DNA from: Pseudomonadota bacterium
GTDB taxonomy: Bacteria; Pseudomonadota; Gammaproteobacteria; Burkholderiales; Burkholderiaceae_B
Reading direction: 5' to 3'
DNA length: 64,000 nucleotides
NCBI GenBank assembly: GCA_023439305.1
Contig: JAEXOO010000042.1
Location: 1-64,000 of the forward strand
Shown here: positions 46,407-54,632 of the stretch, in pieces
Position numbering within the stretch: position 1 is the stretch's first letter
Layout: the number at the start of each line of letters is the position of its first letter
Notes under the pieces: model-generated
What the model saw: only the letters and a program-made list of their open reading frames with translations
Database searches by the model: none
What the model was told of the DNA's origin: nothing
Translations under genes and position numbers: made by a program

Positions 46407-47546
46407 CTAGTCCCGGTCCGCCCGCCGGCGAACCGAGGGCAGCAGCAGCCATGTGGGCCGCCGCCAGGACACCAGGCGAGAATACAGCCAGATATAGACC
46501 AGAGAAAAGGCCAGCATGCTGGCGCACAACGCCCAGGTATTGTCCCACCAGATCGTGGCAGGAACCAGGCCGATCAAGGCCAGCACCCACAAGTAGGGCG
46601 AGGTCATCGCGTTACAAAAAGTGGGCAGCGCGCCTGCGCTGTCACGGCTGAACGTGGCGCGCACCAGTCGGCGGAATACCAATTGATGCAAGTGCAAGGC
46701 ATCGGGTTGGTCTACCGGCACGCCGCGCTTGAAACGGCGGCGCCAGATCGAAAACAGGGTTTCAAAGACCGGATAGAACAGGACGGCCAGCGCATAGAAG
46801 GGCGATACGCTGGGGTTGCGCACTACCAGCTGCACCGCCAGCTCGGCCAGCATGAAACCGAGAAAATAAGCGCCGCCATCGCCCAGGAACACCCGTCCGA
46901 ACGGGAAATTCCAGACCAGAAAGCCCAGGGTGGCAGAGGCCAGCGAGGCGGCAATCAGAAAAATGGGGTAATCCTGCACCTGCAAGGCCACCAAGGCGAG
47001 CGACAGCGCCATCAAGGTCGCGATCATGCCGGCCAGCCCATTCATGCCGTCGATGATGTTCAAGGCGTGCGTACAGCCGCCCACCGCAATCATGGTGAAC
47101 AATAAAGAGATGGGCCAGAAGCCGAGGACCCAATCCGCCCAGGTCACGCCCACGCGCGACACGCCTCCCAGCAGCCACCAGGCGATTGCCGCCGACAGGA
47201 AAGCCGCCAGCAGGCGCTTGAGCGAGCCCACATCCTTGGTAATGTCCTCGACCAGCCCGGCCACGAACACCGGCATAGCTGCCAGGAAAAGCACCGGCCA
47301 CAGCCAGGTCAGGGTCATGTTGCTGGGGCCCAGCACCAGCAACCCGGCCAGGCTGCCCGCGACCACCGCCAAGCCGCCGACGCGGGGGGTAGGACGGGAA
47401 TGAGAGGCCTGGGGCTTGCTGAGATCGCTATCCCCGGTCAATCGGCCGTGCCAGCGCTCGGAGGCCACGATAAGCCCGCCGACCATGAAAGCCACGACAC
47501 AGATATACAACCAGGTAAAGGACTCCCCCATTTGAGGTAAGGACAC
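46407..47546 (-). CDS. WecA/WbpL-like polyprenyl-phosphate sugar-1-phosphate transferase
   Basis: The 379-residue protein has about 11 membrane helices and the MraY/WecA motifs NIIDGMNGLAG, VFLGDGGAYFLG and HLHQLVFRR. It transfers a sugar phosphate (GlcNAc or a derivative) to undecaprenyl phosphate, starting the repeat unit. It is the first gene of the minus-strand polysaccharide run, so the operon promoter should lie at 47547–47755. The GTG at 47546 has AGGG nine bases upstream; an ATG at 47531 is the alternative. Confidence 0.9.
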   Translation of the reverse strand: MSLPQMGESFTWLYICVVAFMVGGLIVASERWHGRLTGDSDLSKPQASHSRPTPRVGGLAVVAGSLAGLLVLGPSNMTLTWLWPVLFLAAMPVFVAGLVEDITKDVGSLKRLLAAFLSAAIAWWLLGGVSRVGVTWADWVLGFWPISLLFTMIAVGGCTHALNIIDGMNGLAGMIATLMALSLALVALQVQDYPIFLIAASLASATLGFLVWNFPFGRVFLGDGGAYFLGFMLAELAVQLVVRNPSVSPFYALAVLFYPVFETLFSIWRRRFKRGVPVDQPDALHLHQLVFRRLVRATFSRDSAGALPTFCNAMTSPYLWVLALIGLVPATIWWDNTWALCASMLAFSLVYIWLYSRLVSWRRPTWLLLPSVRRRADRD

Positions 47547-47755
47547 TGCGCGACACCCTGAACGTTAGGACTGCATTATTATCAACCTGCGCTTCCCGTC
47601 CTGTCCGTGACCAGTCGCTTTAAATGCAACAAAATCTGAACAGCACAGGATAACGCCCCCTCAAGACGCAAGCCACGCTCCGTCTGAGGCCCCGAAAACC
47701 GGCAAGCCCGCTAATTTGCACCAGCGCAGGCCCGAAATCAAGCATTTTGCAGGCC

Positions 47756-48712
47756 TCAGGTATTGGCCTGAACCAGCTCCTCGGTGGGGGTCAGCTCATT
47801 GCCGCATTCCGTCAGCAGGCGACGCAGCCAGCGATGGCTGGGCGAGTGCCGGTTGCGCTCGTGCCAGAGCTGGTAAAAGCGCATGGGCGGAAACTCCACC
47901 GGCGCCTCCAGAATGGCCAGCGGCAGCAGCTTGCAATAGAACTCGGCAAAGTGCCGGGCGGTGGTGAACACCAGATCGGTGTTCTGCAACAGATACGGTG
48001 CGGCCGAGAACGATTGCACGATGACGCTTTCATCGCGCTGGATGCGCAAAGCCGACAAGGTCGTGTCGATGACGCCGCGCTGGTTGATCGAATACGGCAT
48101 GGGCACCACGTGGCGCGCGCGCAGGTAATCTTCCAGGGTCAGGCCCTTGCGCGCCAGAGGATGCGTTGCCGCCACCAGACACACGATCTGGTCCTCCAGC
48201 AAGACCGACAGGTGCATGCGATCGGGCGGCTCGGGCCAATTGCCGATGACCACGTCCAGGTCGCCTTCGGCCAGCGAGCGCTCGAAGTCGAAATTGGCGT
48301 CCAGAGCATGCAGGTTCAGGCGCGCTTCAGGCGCTTCACGACGCATGCGCTCGACCACGCTGCCGATGAACATGGGCGCCAGATAATCCGGCGCGCCGAT
48401 ATGGAATTCGCTGCGGCTGACCTGGGGGTCGAAATTGCCGGGCGCATTGACCATGCAGTCGATCTCTGCCAGCGCGCCCTTGGCATGCGCCAACAAGGCG
48501 ATCGCCCGCTCCGTAGGCACCATGCCGCCTTTTTCACGCACCAGCAGCGGATCGCCGATAATGTCGCGCAGACGCCGCAACGCCGCACTGATGGCGGGCT
48601 GGGATTGATTCATCTTGAACGCGGTCCGTGAAACGCTGCGTTCGGTCACGAGCAAGCAAAATACCCTTAACAGGTAGGTATCGAGCGGGTTATCCCCACG
48701 TCGGGCGGCCAT
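47756..48712 (-). CDS. LysR-family regulator of the purine module
   Basis: The 318-residue protein starts at ATG 48712, with AAGGAG eight bases upstream. The helix-turn-helix is SRTAFKMNQSQPAISAALRR near residue 30. The effector domain begins EFHIGAPDYLAPMFIG, like the NodD/PcaQ-like branch of LysR proteins. It lies divergent from uraD and probably activates the uraD–allA–aldolase–tautomerase run in response to a purine breakdown product. Confidence 0.87.
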   Translation of the reverse strand: MAARRGDNPLDTYLLRVFCLLVTERSVSRTAFKMNQSQPAISAALRRLRDIIGDPLLVREKGGMVPTERAIALLAHAKGALAEIDCMVNAPGNFDPQVSRSEFHIGAPDYLAPMFIGSVVERMRREAPEARLNLHALDANFDFERSLAEGDLDVVIGNWPEPPDRMHLSVLLEDQIVCLVAATHPLARKGLTLEDYLRARHVVPMPYSINQRGVIDTTLSALRIQRDESVIVQSFSAAPYLLQNTDLVFTTARHFAEFYCKLLPLAILEAPVEFPPMRFYQLWHERNRHSPSHRWLRRLLTECGNELTPTEELVQANT

Positions 48713-49005
48713 CAAACGCTCTCCTTCTTACGAGTTTTTCTGCCCTGATATTGACACATGCGCGGAATACGTCATGGCATATATCATTTATAAGTCTAAT
48801 TCTATTTTATTTATGATCAGAAATCTTAAACTGGTCGCACATAAAAAGACCATAGGCTGGAGACATACCAATATAAGCGTTTCGGCATCGCAAGCCCGGC
48901 TGCCCCCCCGCCCATTCACTCAATCCTGGTGCGGCCAGCCCTTCCGACGCTTGCCCGAATACGTTTTGGCTAGCTATAAATACTCTTAGAAAATCGGACT
49001 TAACC
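48713..49005. promoter_or_regulatory. Divergent control region between LysR and uraD
   Basis: The 293-base gap has a strongly AT-rich core (about 48770–48860) between two GC-rich ends, as expected for paired promoters and a LysR operator. T-N11-A sites are too many in such sequence to choose one by eye. No gene is seen. Confidence 0.45.
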
Positions 49006-49533
49006 ATGACCCAAACCCTGACCCCCGACACCGCCCTGGCCGAACTGTCCAGCCTGGAACAGGCCCAGTTTGTAGACAAGCTGGAAGGCATCTTCGAACA
49101 CTCCCCCTGGGTCGCCGAGCGCACCTGGAGCAAGCGTCCCTTTCGCAGCGTGGACGAACTGCACGCCACCATGGTGGATGTCATGAACAGCGCCTCGCAC
49201 GACGAAAAAAAGAACCTCATCTGTGCTCACCCTGAACTGGCCGGCAAGGAAGCTGAAGAAGGCACCCTGACCACCGCTTCCACGGGCGAGCAGCGCGGCG
49301 CCGGCCTGGATCAATGCACAGCTGACGAACTGGCCCGCCTGCGCGGCCTGAACGCCAGCTACCGTGACCGCTTCGGCTTTCCCTTCGTGATCGCCGTCAA
49401 GGGCTTGACCCGCCACCAGATCATGGACACAGTGGATGCTCGCCTGGACAACGACTCCGACACGGAATTCGAGGCCTGCCTGCGCGAAATCGGCAAAATC
49501 GCCCGTTTCCGTCTGGACGCCTTGTTTGCCTGA
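49006..49533 (+). CDS. uraD: 2-oxo-4-hydroxy-4-carboxy-5-ureidoimidazoline (OHCU) decarboxylase
   Basis: The 175-residue all-helical protein holds the OHCU decarboxylase core. LICAHPELAGKEAEEGTLTT carries catalytic His75 and the following Glu77, and the block LNASYRDRFGFPFVIAVKG is near the C-terminus. It turns OHCU to (S)-allantoin in urate breakdown. Urate oxidase, HIU hydrolase and allantoinase/allantoicase are not in the window. The start is not marked by a clear Shine-Dalgarno. allA follows after 166 bases. Confidence 0.95.
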   Translation: MTQTLTPDTALAELSSLEQAQFVDKLEGIFEHSPWVAERTWSKRPFRSVDELHATMVDVMNSASHDEKKNLICAHPELAGKEAEEGTLTTASTGEQRGAGLDQCTADELARLRGLNASYRDRFGFPFVIAVKGLTRHQIMDTVDARLDNDSDTEFEACLREIGKIARFRLDALFA

Positions 49534-49699
49534 TCTCTGTCTGACCCCGGCGTAGCTCACGCCTCGACGGTAGACCCCAGCATTCGCGGGACCGAAAGCA
49601 GGCAGCAGCCACGCTTCGGTCCCGTTTTTGTTTCCCTCTCAACCCGGCCCTGCGCGGCGCGGCCTCTGAACCCCGCTCCGGCCATCACTAGGATATGTC

Positions 49700-50212
49700 A
49701 TGACCATCACCCTGAAACTGGAAACTCTGACCGCCGACGCTTTCACGCCCTTCGGCGACGTCATCGAGGCGTCCGATGCCGTGAATCACTTCACCATCAA
49801 TGAAGGCAATACCGAGCGCTACCACGACCTGGCCAACATCGAGCCGGGCGCCGACGGCCGCGCCATCGTGTCCATCTTCCGCGGACTGCCGCGCAGCCTG
49901 CCCTTCACGGTCGAAATGATGGAACGCCACCCCAAGGGCAGCCAGGCCTTCATCCCCCAGTCGGGCCAACCTTATCTGGTCATCGTCGCGCCGGCCGGCG
50001 AGACTCCCAAAGCCGCTGACCTGCGCCTGTTCCTGGCGCGCGGCGACCAGGGCGTGAACTACGCCACCGGCGTATGGCATCACCCCTTGATGGCCCTGAA
50101 CCAGGTTGCCGACTTCATCGTGATCGACCGCAAGGGACCAGGCGACAACTGTGACGTGATCCAACTGGAAGAACACGCCATCATCGCCGAACTGGAAACC
50201 GTTCAGGCATGA
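49700..50212 (+). CDS. allA: Ureidoglycolate lyase
   Basis: The 170-residue cupin-fold enzyme matches AllA along its length: LKLETLTADAFTPFGDVIEA, SIFRGLPRSLPFTVEMMERH, QAFIPQSGQPYLVIVAP and NYATGVWHHPLMAL, with the metal-binding histidines. It splits ureidoglycolate into glyoxylate and urea, the last step of allantoin use. Its stop overlaps the aldolase start (ATGA). An AllA-like paralogue lies at 10325–10858. Confidence 0.95.
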   Translation: MTITLKLETLTADAFTPFGDVIEASDAVNHFTINEGNTERYHDLANIEPGADGRAIVSIFRGLPRSLPFTVEMMERHPKGSQAFIPQSGQPYLVIVAPAGETPKAADLRLFLARGDQGVNYATGVWHHPLMALNQVADFIVIDRKGPGDNCDVIQLEEHAIIAELETVQA

Positions 50213-51000
50213 GCGAATCCTGTCCGATCACTCCGGACATCGAAGCTATCTACGCCGGCCGGCCGGCCGGCATGGATGCCGCCGAATGGCGCGCCCGGGT
50301 CAACCTGGCGGCCTGCTACCGACTGGCGGCACAGCAAGGCTGGGACGACATCATCTATACGCATGTCTCCTTGCGCCTGCCGGGACGCGACGATGTTTTT
50401 CTCATCAATCCGTTCGGACTGCGCTTTGACGAAATCACAGCCTCCAATCTGCTGCTGATCGACACCCGAGGCCATGTCGTGGACGGCACGGACCGCAAGG
50501 CCAATCCCAGCGGCTTCGCCATTCACGGCGCCGTGCATCGCGCCCGCGAGGACGCCCATTGCGTCATTCACTTGCACACGGACGCCACCATTGCCGTCTC
50601 CGCTCTGGAATGCGGTTTGCTGCCTCTGTCCCAACACGCAATGCGCTTCTGGAACGACATCGCGTACCACGAATACGCAGGGCTGGCTTTCCCGGCGCAG
50701 GAACAGGCGCTCCTGGTCCAGGAATTGGGCAGGCATCCGGCCATGCTGCTGCGCAATCATGGGGGCCTGACCTGCGGGCGCACGGTGGCCGAGGCCTATA
50801 TCCTGATGGACACTCTGGAGCGCGCCTGCCGCATCCAGCTATCCGCCATGGCCGCCGGCACAGACTTGCACACGCCCGGGCGCGATGTCCTGGACCTGAC
50901 CCATGGTCAGCTCCTGCCCGGCTCTCAGCCCGAAGGCTTGCTAGAATGGCCTGCTCTGCTGCGCAAGCTGCACCAGTCCGAGCCGGACTTCTGCCTGTAG
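50209..51000 (+). CDS. Class II aldolase/adducin-family protein
   Basis: The 263-residue protein has the class II aldolase fold: GWDDIIYTHVSLRLPG, HLHTDATIAV with zinc-binding His-x-His, and LLRNHGGLTCGRTVAEA with the third His. It resembles the family members used on sugar phosphates and on hydroxy-acid or amino-acid intermediates. It is translationally coupled to allA by a four-base overlap and followed by a small tautomerase, so it probably acts on a purine-derived intermediate. I cannot name the substrate. Confidence 0.85.
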   Translation: MSESCPITPDIEAIYAGRPAGMDAAEWRARVNLAACYRLAAQQGWDDIIYTHVSLRLPGRDDVFLINPFGLRFDEITASNLLLIDTRGHVVDGTDRKANPSGFAIHGAVHRAREDAHCVIHLHTDATIAVSALECGLLPLSQHAMRFWNDIAYHEYAGLAFPAQEQALLVQELGRHPAMLLRNHGGLTCGRTVAEAYILMDTLERACRIQLSAMAAGTDLHTPGRDVLDLTHGQLLPGSQPEGLLEWPALLRKLHQSEPDFCL

Positions 51001-51031
51001 CAGACAATTCCAACAATTCAACGGAGCAATC

Positions 51032-51217
51032 ATGCCTACCATCAACGTACAATTGTTCGACGGCCGTCCCGTAGAGACCAAGCGCGCTCTGGCCGAAGCC
51101 TTGACCAACGAAGCCTGCCGCGTGCTGGGCTGCGGCCCTGAAGCCGTGGATGTGGTCTTCACCGACGTCAAGCGCGAGAACTGGGCGACAGCCGGCGTAC
51201 TGTGGTCGGATAAATAA
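51032..51217 (+). CDS. 4-oxalocrotonate tautomerase-family small enzyme
   Basis: The 61-residue protein begins MPTINVQLFDGRP, placing the catalytic Pro at position 1 after removal of Met, as in 4-OT enzymes. Arg residues in KRALAEALTNEACRVLG fit the active-site pattern. It is coded 31 bases after the aldolase gene, with AACGGAG upstream. It probably tautomerises a keto/enol intermediate of the same pathway. An intrinsic terminator follows. Confidence 0.85.
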   Translation: MPTINVQLFDGRPVETKRALAEALTNEACRVLGCGPEAVDVVFTDVKRENWATAGVLWSDK

Positions 51218-51239
51218 GGCGCTTTTCCGTCTTGTTCCC

Positions 51240-51264
51240 AGCGGCCTTCCTGGCCGCTTTTTTT
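51240..51264 (+). terminator. Intrinsic terminator after the tautomerase gene
   Basis: AGCGGCC and GGCCGCT enclose TTCCT and lead into seven Ts. It ends the uraD operon. Confidence 0.88.
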
Positions 51265-51719
51265 ATGCCCGAATGCGGCGCAGGCTCTGGAGTGCATGCA
51301 CTGACCTTATATTGAAATCTCAACTAGCATAGATTTTTGACAGTTGCTAGGTGGGCAATACCCCTACCTGCTTGAAAGCAGCGCCAAATATGACAAATTG
51401 ATGCCATAACCCTTATCACAGCCCCTTTATTAACAGGCTTATCTGAAATTGGCACCTAATCGTCACCCCCTATAAGTATTTGCATATTCCACTTATCAAG
51501 CGGTACCTTCTTCCGGTGATACCCCCCATCCGATACCTTAACGCTTGCACGGCCAGACATCGCCGTGCGTGCAGGTTGTGCCGTGCCGCATTCTCCCACC
51601 CAGCAATGCCCACCTCCCCACTCTATATACCTGCCTGACCGACTCCGCCGCGTCGCGTCCTCACATGAGTCACGCCGCGACCTCCGGACGTCCATAACGT
51701 ATCACTAAGGAGACCCCTG
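51265..51719 (+). promoter_or_regulatory. Long structured leader upstream of the purine permease
   Basis: This 455-base gap has no plausible gene. It is AT-rich at 51290–51500 and then holds nested inverted repeats: CAAGCG (51497–51502) with CGCTTG (51542–51547), GCACGGC (51547–51553) with GCCGTGC (51562–51568), and GTCGCG/CGCGAC at about 51651–51690. A Shine-Dalgarno AAGGAG lies just before ATG 51720. The structure and the transporter type suggest a regulatory RNA leader such as a purine- or xanthine-sensing element, but I cannot match a known consensus by eye. Confidence 0.4.
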
Positions 51720-53189
51720 ATGTCTGCGAACCCCCAAGTTAGTCAACCTGAAGACTGCGACGGCGTAGACCAACGCCTGCCCGCCGGTCGACTGGCGACC
51801 CTCGGACTTCAGCACGTCATGGTGATGTACGCCGGCGCCGTTGCCGTGCCCCTGATCATCGGTGAAGCGCTGGGCCTGACCAAAGACCAGATCGCCCTGC
51901 TCATCAATGCCGACCTGCTTTGCTGTGGCCTGATCACCATCATCCAGGCCCGCGGCGCGGGCATCTTCGGCATCAAGCTGCCTGTCATGATGGGTGTCTC
52001 CTTTGCTGCCGTCAGCCCCATGGTCGCCATCGGCCTGGATCCCAACCTGGGCCTGACCGGCATTTTCGGCGCCACTATTCTCGCCGGCATTTTCAGCATC
52101 CTGATCGCCCCGGTTTTCAGCCGCCTGATGGGCCTGTTCCCGCCCGTGGTCACCGGCATCATCATCACCGTCATCGGCGTCACCTTGATGCGTGTGGGCC
52201 TGAACTGGATCGGCGGCGGCGCCCCGACCATTCTGGATCCCGCCACCGGCCTGCGCGTGGCCAATCCCGAGTACGGCTCCATGGAAAACCTGGCCATCGC
52301 CCTGACCGTGCTGACCATCATTCTGGTGATCACCAAGTTCGCCCGCGGCTTCCTGGCCAACGTCGCCGTCCTGATCGGCTTGCTGGCCGGCTTCTTCATT
52401 TCGCTGGCCCTGGGCCGCATCAGCTTCGAAGGTCTGGATCAGACCAGCTGGTTCTCCATCGTCACCCCCTTCGAATTCGGCGTCCCTACCTTCAGCTGGG
52501 GCCTGTTGGGCGCCGCTGCCGTACTGTCCCTGATCATGGTCGTGATCATGGTGGAATCGCTGGGCATGTTCCTGGCCCTGGGCTCCATCTGCGGCCGCCC
52601 ACCTACCCGCGAAGATCTGGTCCGAGGCCTGCGCACCGACGGGCTGGGCACCCTGGTCGGCGGCATCATGAACACCTTCCCGCACAGCTCCTTCTCGCAG
52701 AACGTAGGCCTGGTCAGCGTGACCGGCGTGCGTAGCCGCTGGGTCTGCGTGGCCGGCGGCGTATTCCTGATGGTTCTTGGCCTGTTCCCCAAGATGGCCT
52801 TCGTGGTGGCTTCCATCCCCAACTACGTCCTGGGCGGCGCCGGTATCGTGATGTTCGGCATGGTCGCAGCGACCGGCATCAAGATCCTGACCTCCGCCAA
52901 CCTGAACCGCAACCGCTACAACCCTTACATCATTGCCATCAGCCTGGGCTTTGGCATGATCCCCCTGGTTGCCGAGCACTTGCTGGACAAGATGCCAGCC
53001 GTGCTGGCCCCGCTGCTGCATAGCGGCATCCTGCTGGCTGCCGTGTCCGCCATCGTGCTGAACCTGTTCTTCAATGGCATCGAGAAATTCGCCAGCCATG
53101 GACATGAAGTGGAGTCCACCTCCGCCGAAGCCAAAAAACAGGATGCAGCCTCCGCCAAGGACAATCAGCATCTGGCTTCCCAACACTAA
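51720..53189 (+). CDS. NCS2-family purine permease (urate/xanthine:proton symporter)
   Basis: The 489-residue protein has about 12–14 membrane helices and the NCS2 motifs LGLQHVMVMYAGAVAVPLII, TFPHSSFSQNVGLVSVTGVR (the substrate-site QNxGxxxxTxxxxR pattern) and MVESLGMFLALG. The carboxyl tail is long and charged. It matches UacT/XanP/YgfU-type urate and xanthine transporters. It lies between the uraD operon and a Tsx-like porin, which supports uptake of a purine base for the pathway. Confidence 0.93.
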   Translation: MSANPQVSQPEDCDGVDQRLPAGRLATLGLQHVMVMYAGAVAVPLIIGEALGLTKDQIALLINADLLCCGLITIIQARGAGIFGIKLPVMMGVSFAAVSPMVAIGLDPNLGLTGIFGATILAGIFSILIAPVFSRLMGLFPPVVTGIIITVIGVTLMRVGLNWIGGGAPTILDPATGLRVANPEYGSMENLAIALTVLTIILVITKFARGFLANVAVLIGLLAGFFISLALGRISFEGLDQTSWFSIVTPFEFGVPTFSWGLLGAAAVLSLIMVVIMVESLGMFLALGSICGRPPTREDLVRGLRTDGLGTLVGGIMNTFPHSSFSQNVGLVSVTGVRSRWVCVAGGVFLMVLGLFPKMAFVVASIPNYVLGGAGIVMFGMVAATGIKILTSANLNRNRYNPYIIAISLGFGMIPLVAEHLLDKMPAVLAPLLHSGILLAAVSAIVLNLFFNGIEKFASHGHEVESTSAEAKKQDAASAKDNQHLASQH

Positions 53190-53203
53190 TCTCTCCTGAA
53201 TCC

Positions 53204-53236
53204 AAGGCCGCCTTGCCCAAGGCGGCCTTCTTCTTT
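53204..53236 (+). terminator. Intrinsic terminator after the permease
   Basis: AAGGCCGCCTT and AAGGCGGCCTT enclose GCCC and are followed by CTTCTTT. It is a strong hairpin with a modest T-tract. Confidence 0.8.
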
Positions 53237-53384
53237 ACCCAAAGCAGTCCATCCGTAAAAGTATCGATTGCTTTATATGTAAACAAAAAATACGAATAGC
53301 TACAGGAAAATTCAAATTCAGCGCTTCATGCAAAAAGGGCACAAGACCCGAAGCGCCATACCAAGCACATCAAGAGGAGACTTC

Positions 53385-54257
53385 ATGAAATACCTACGCC
53401 CTACCCTGATCGCTTCCGCTACCCTGGCCGCCACCCTGGCTTCACACTCGCAGGCCGCCACCTGGAGCGACAACTTTCTGGGCTACCGCTACAGCTCGGC
53501 CTACACCGAGCCCATGAATGATCGCGACATCGAAAAGCACATCCTGAGCTTCACGCACGTCAGCGGCTACAGCCTCGGCCAGAATTTCTTCAACCTGGAC
53601 ATCCTGCAGTCCGACCGCCACGACCCGTCGAACGGCAGCAAGAACAACGGCGCCACCGAGTTCTACGCCACCTATCGCCATCAACTGTCTCTAGGCAAGA
53701 CGTTCGACAAAAACCTGGCATTCGGCCCCGTGAAAGATGTGGCGATCACAGCTGGCTTCGACCTGAATACCAAGAACACCGCCTTTGCACCGCGCAAGCG
53801 CCTGCTGGTGGTGGGCCCGACCTTCAAGTTCGACGTGCCCAAGGGCTTTGTCGACCTGAGCCTGTTGTACGGCAAGGAATGGAACCACTGCGGCCTGGGC
53901 GCACCCGCCTGCCCGGACAGCAAAATCTCCTTTGATTCCCAGTTCATGGCCAGCCTGGCCTGGAACATTCCGTTCGACGCAGGCGCCCTGCCGCTGAAGT
54001 TCCAGGGTTTTGCCAACTACAACGGCCCCAAAGGCAAGGACTATGCCGGCATCAGCACCAAGTCTGAAGTCTTAGTGCGCACCTCGCTCATGGCCGACGT
54101 GGGCAAGCTGGCCTTCGACAAGAAAAACACCCTGTGGGTAGGCGTGGGCTACGAATACTGGCACAACAAGTTCGGCAACCGCTATATGGCCAATGGCAAC
54201 GTCAAGCCTGGCATCAAAACCAGCGCGCCGACCGTCCAGGTCGAATTCCACTTCTGA
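53385..54257 (+). CDS. Tsx-like nucleoside-type outer-membrane channel
   Basis: The 290-residue protein starts at ATG 53385 with AGAGGAGA upstream. It has a signal peptide (MKYLRPTLIASATLAATLAS, ending SQA) and beta-strand-rich sequence ending in an aromatic residue (TVQVEFHF), the outer-membrane insertion signal. Motifs WSDNFLGYRYSSAYTEP, LGQNFFNLDILQSD and ATEFYATYRHQLS fit the Tsx/OmpK family of nucleoside-specific channels. It follows the purine permease and probably lets urate or nucleosides cross the outer membrane. Confidence 0.85.
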   Translation: MKYLRPTLIASATLAATLASHSQAATWSDNFLGYRYSSAYTEPMNDRDIEKHILSFTHVSGYSLGQNFFNLDILQSDRHDPSNGSKNNGATEFYATYRHQLSLGKTFDKNLAFGPVKDVAITAGFDLNTKNTAFAPRKRLLVVGPTFKFDVPKGFVDLSLLYGKEWNHCGLGAPACPDSKISFDSQFMASLAWNIPFDAGALPLKFQGFANYNGPKGKDYAGISTKSEVLVRTSLMADVGKLAFDKKNTLWVGVGYEYWHNKFGNRYMANGNVKPGIKTSAPTVQVEFHF

Positions 54258-54632
54258 TCGCTGTCGTCAGACTGCCAAAAACCGCTCTTCGGAGCGGTTG
54301 CTTCAGTTATGACCATTTAAGCCCCTAAGACCAAGCAAAAAACGTTGAGGTCGTGAGGCAGGCGGGCTGCGGGGACGGGATGCAAGCGTCGTGCTGTTTG
54401 ACGGCGGCCCTCGTTGCTCGTCTGGGAGACGAGCAACCCGCCGGAGTTCACGACGCGCCCGTCAACGCGGACTGACAAGGGAACCGGCGCACAAGCGCCG
54501 GCAAGCCGTCAGCCCAGGCCGGCCCTGCAGCACCTTGGATGGCGTCTTCAACAAACAAGGCCGTTGTCCATCCCGCCATGCACATTCCGACCCTTGGACA
54601 AACCGCATTCCAAGAGGCCTCAATAAAAGCCA
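54258..54632. other. Intergenic region with a terminator-like and a second perfect hairpin
   Basis: This 375-base gap follows the channel gene and precedes a convergent LysR gene. It holds AACCGCTC/GAGCGGTT (54280–54299), a likely terminator, and a perfect 11-base inverted repeat GTTGCTCGTCT/AGACGAGCAAC (54413–54437) with a three-base loop and no T-run. I see no gene in it. Confidence 0.55.

Noticed and set aside
51705..53186. A 493-codon minus-strand open frame
   Set aside because: It is antisense to the NCS2 permease. The Gly/Asp/Gln/His-rich translation is typical of a shadow frame.
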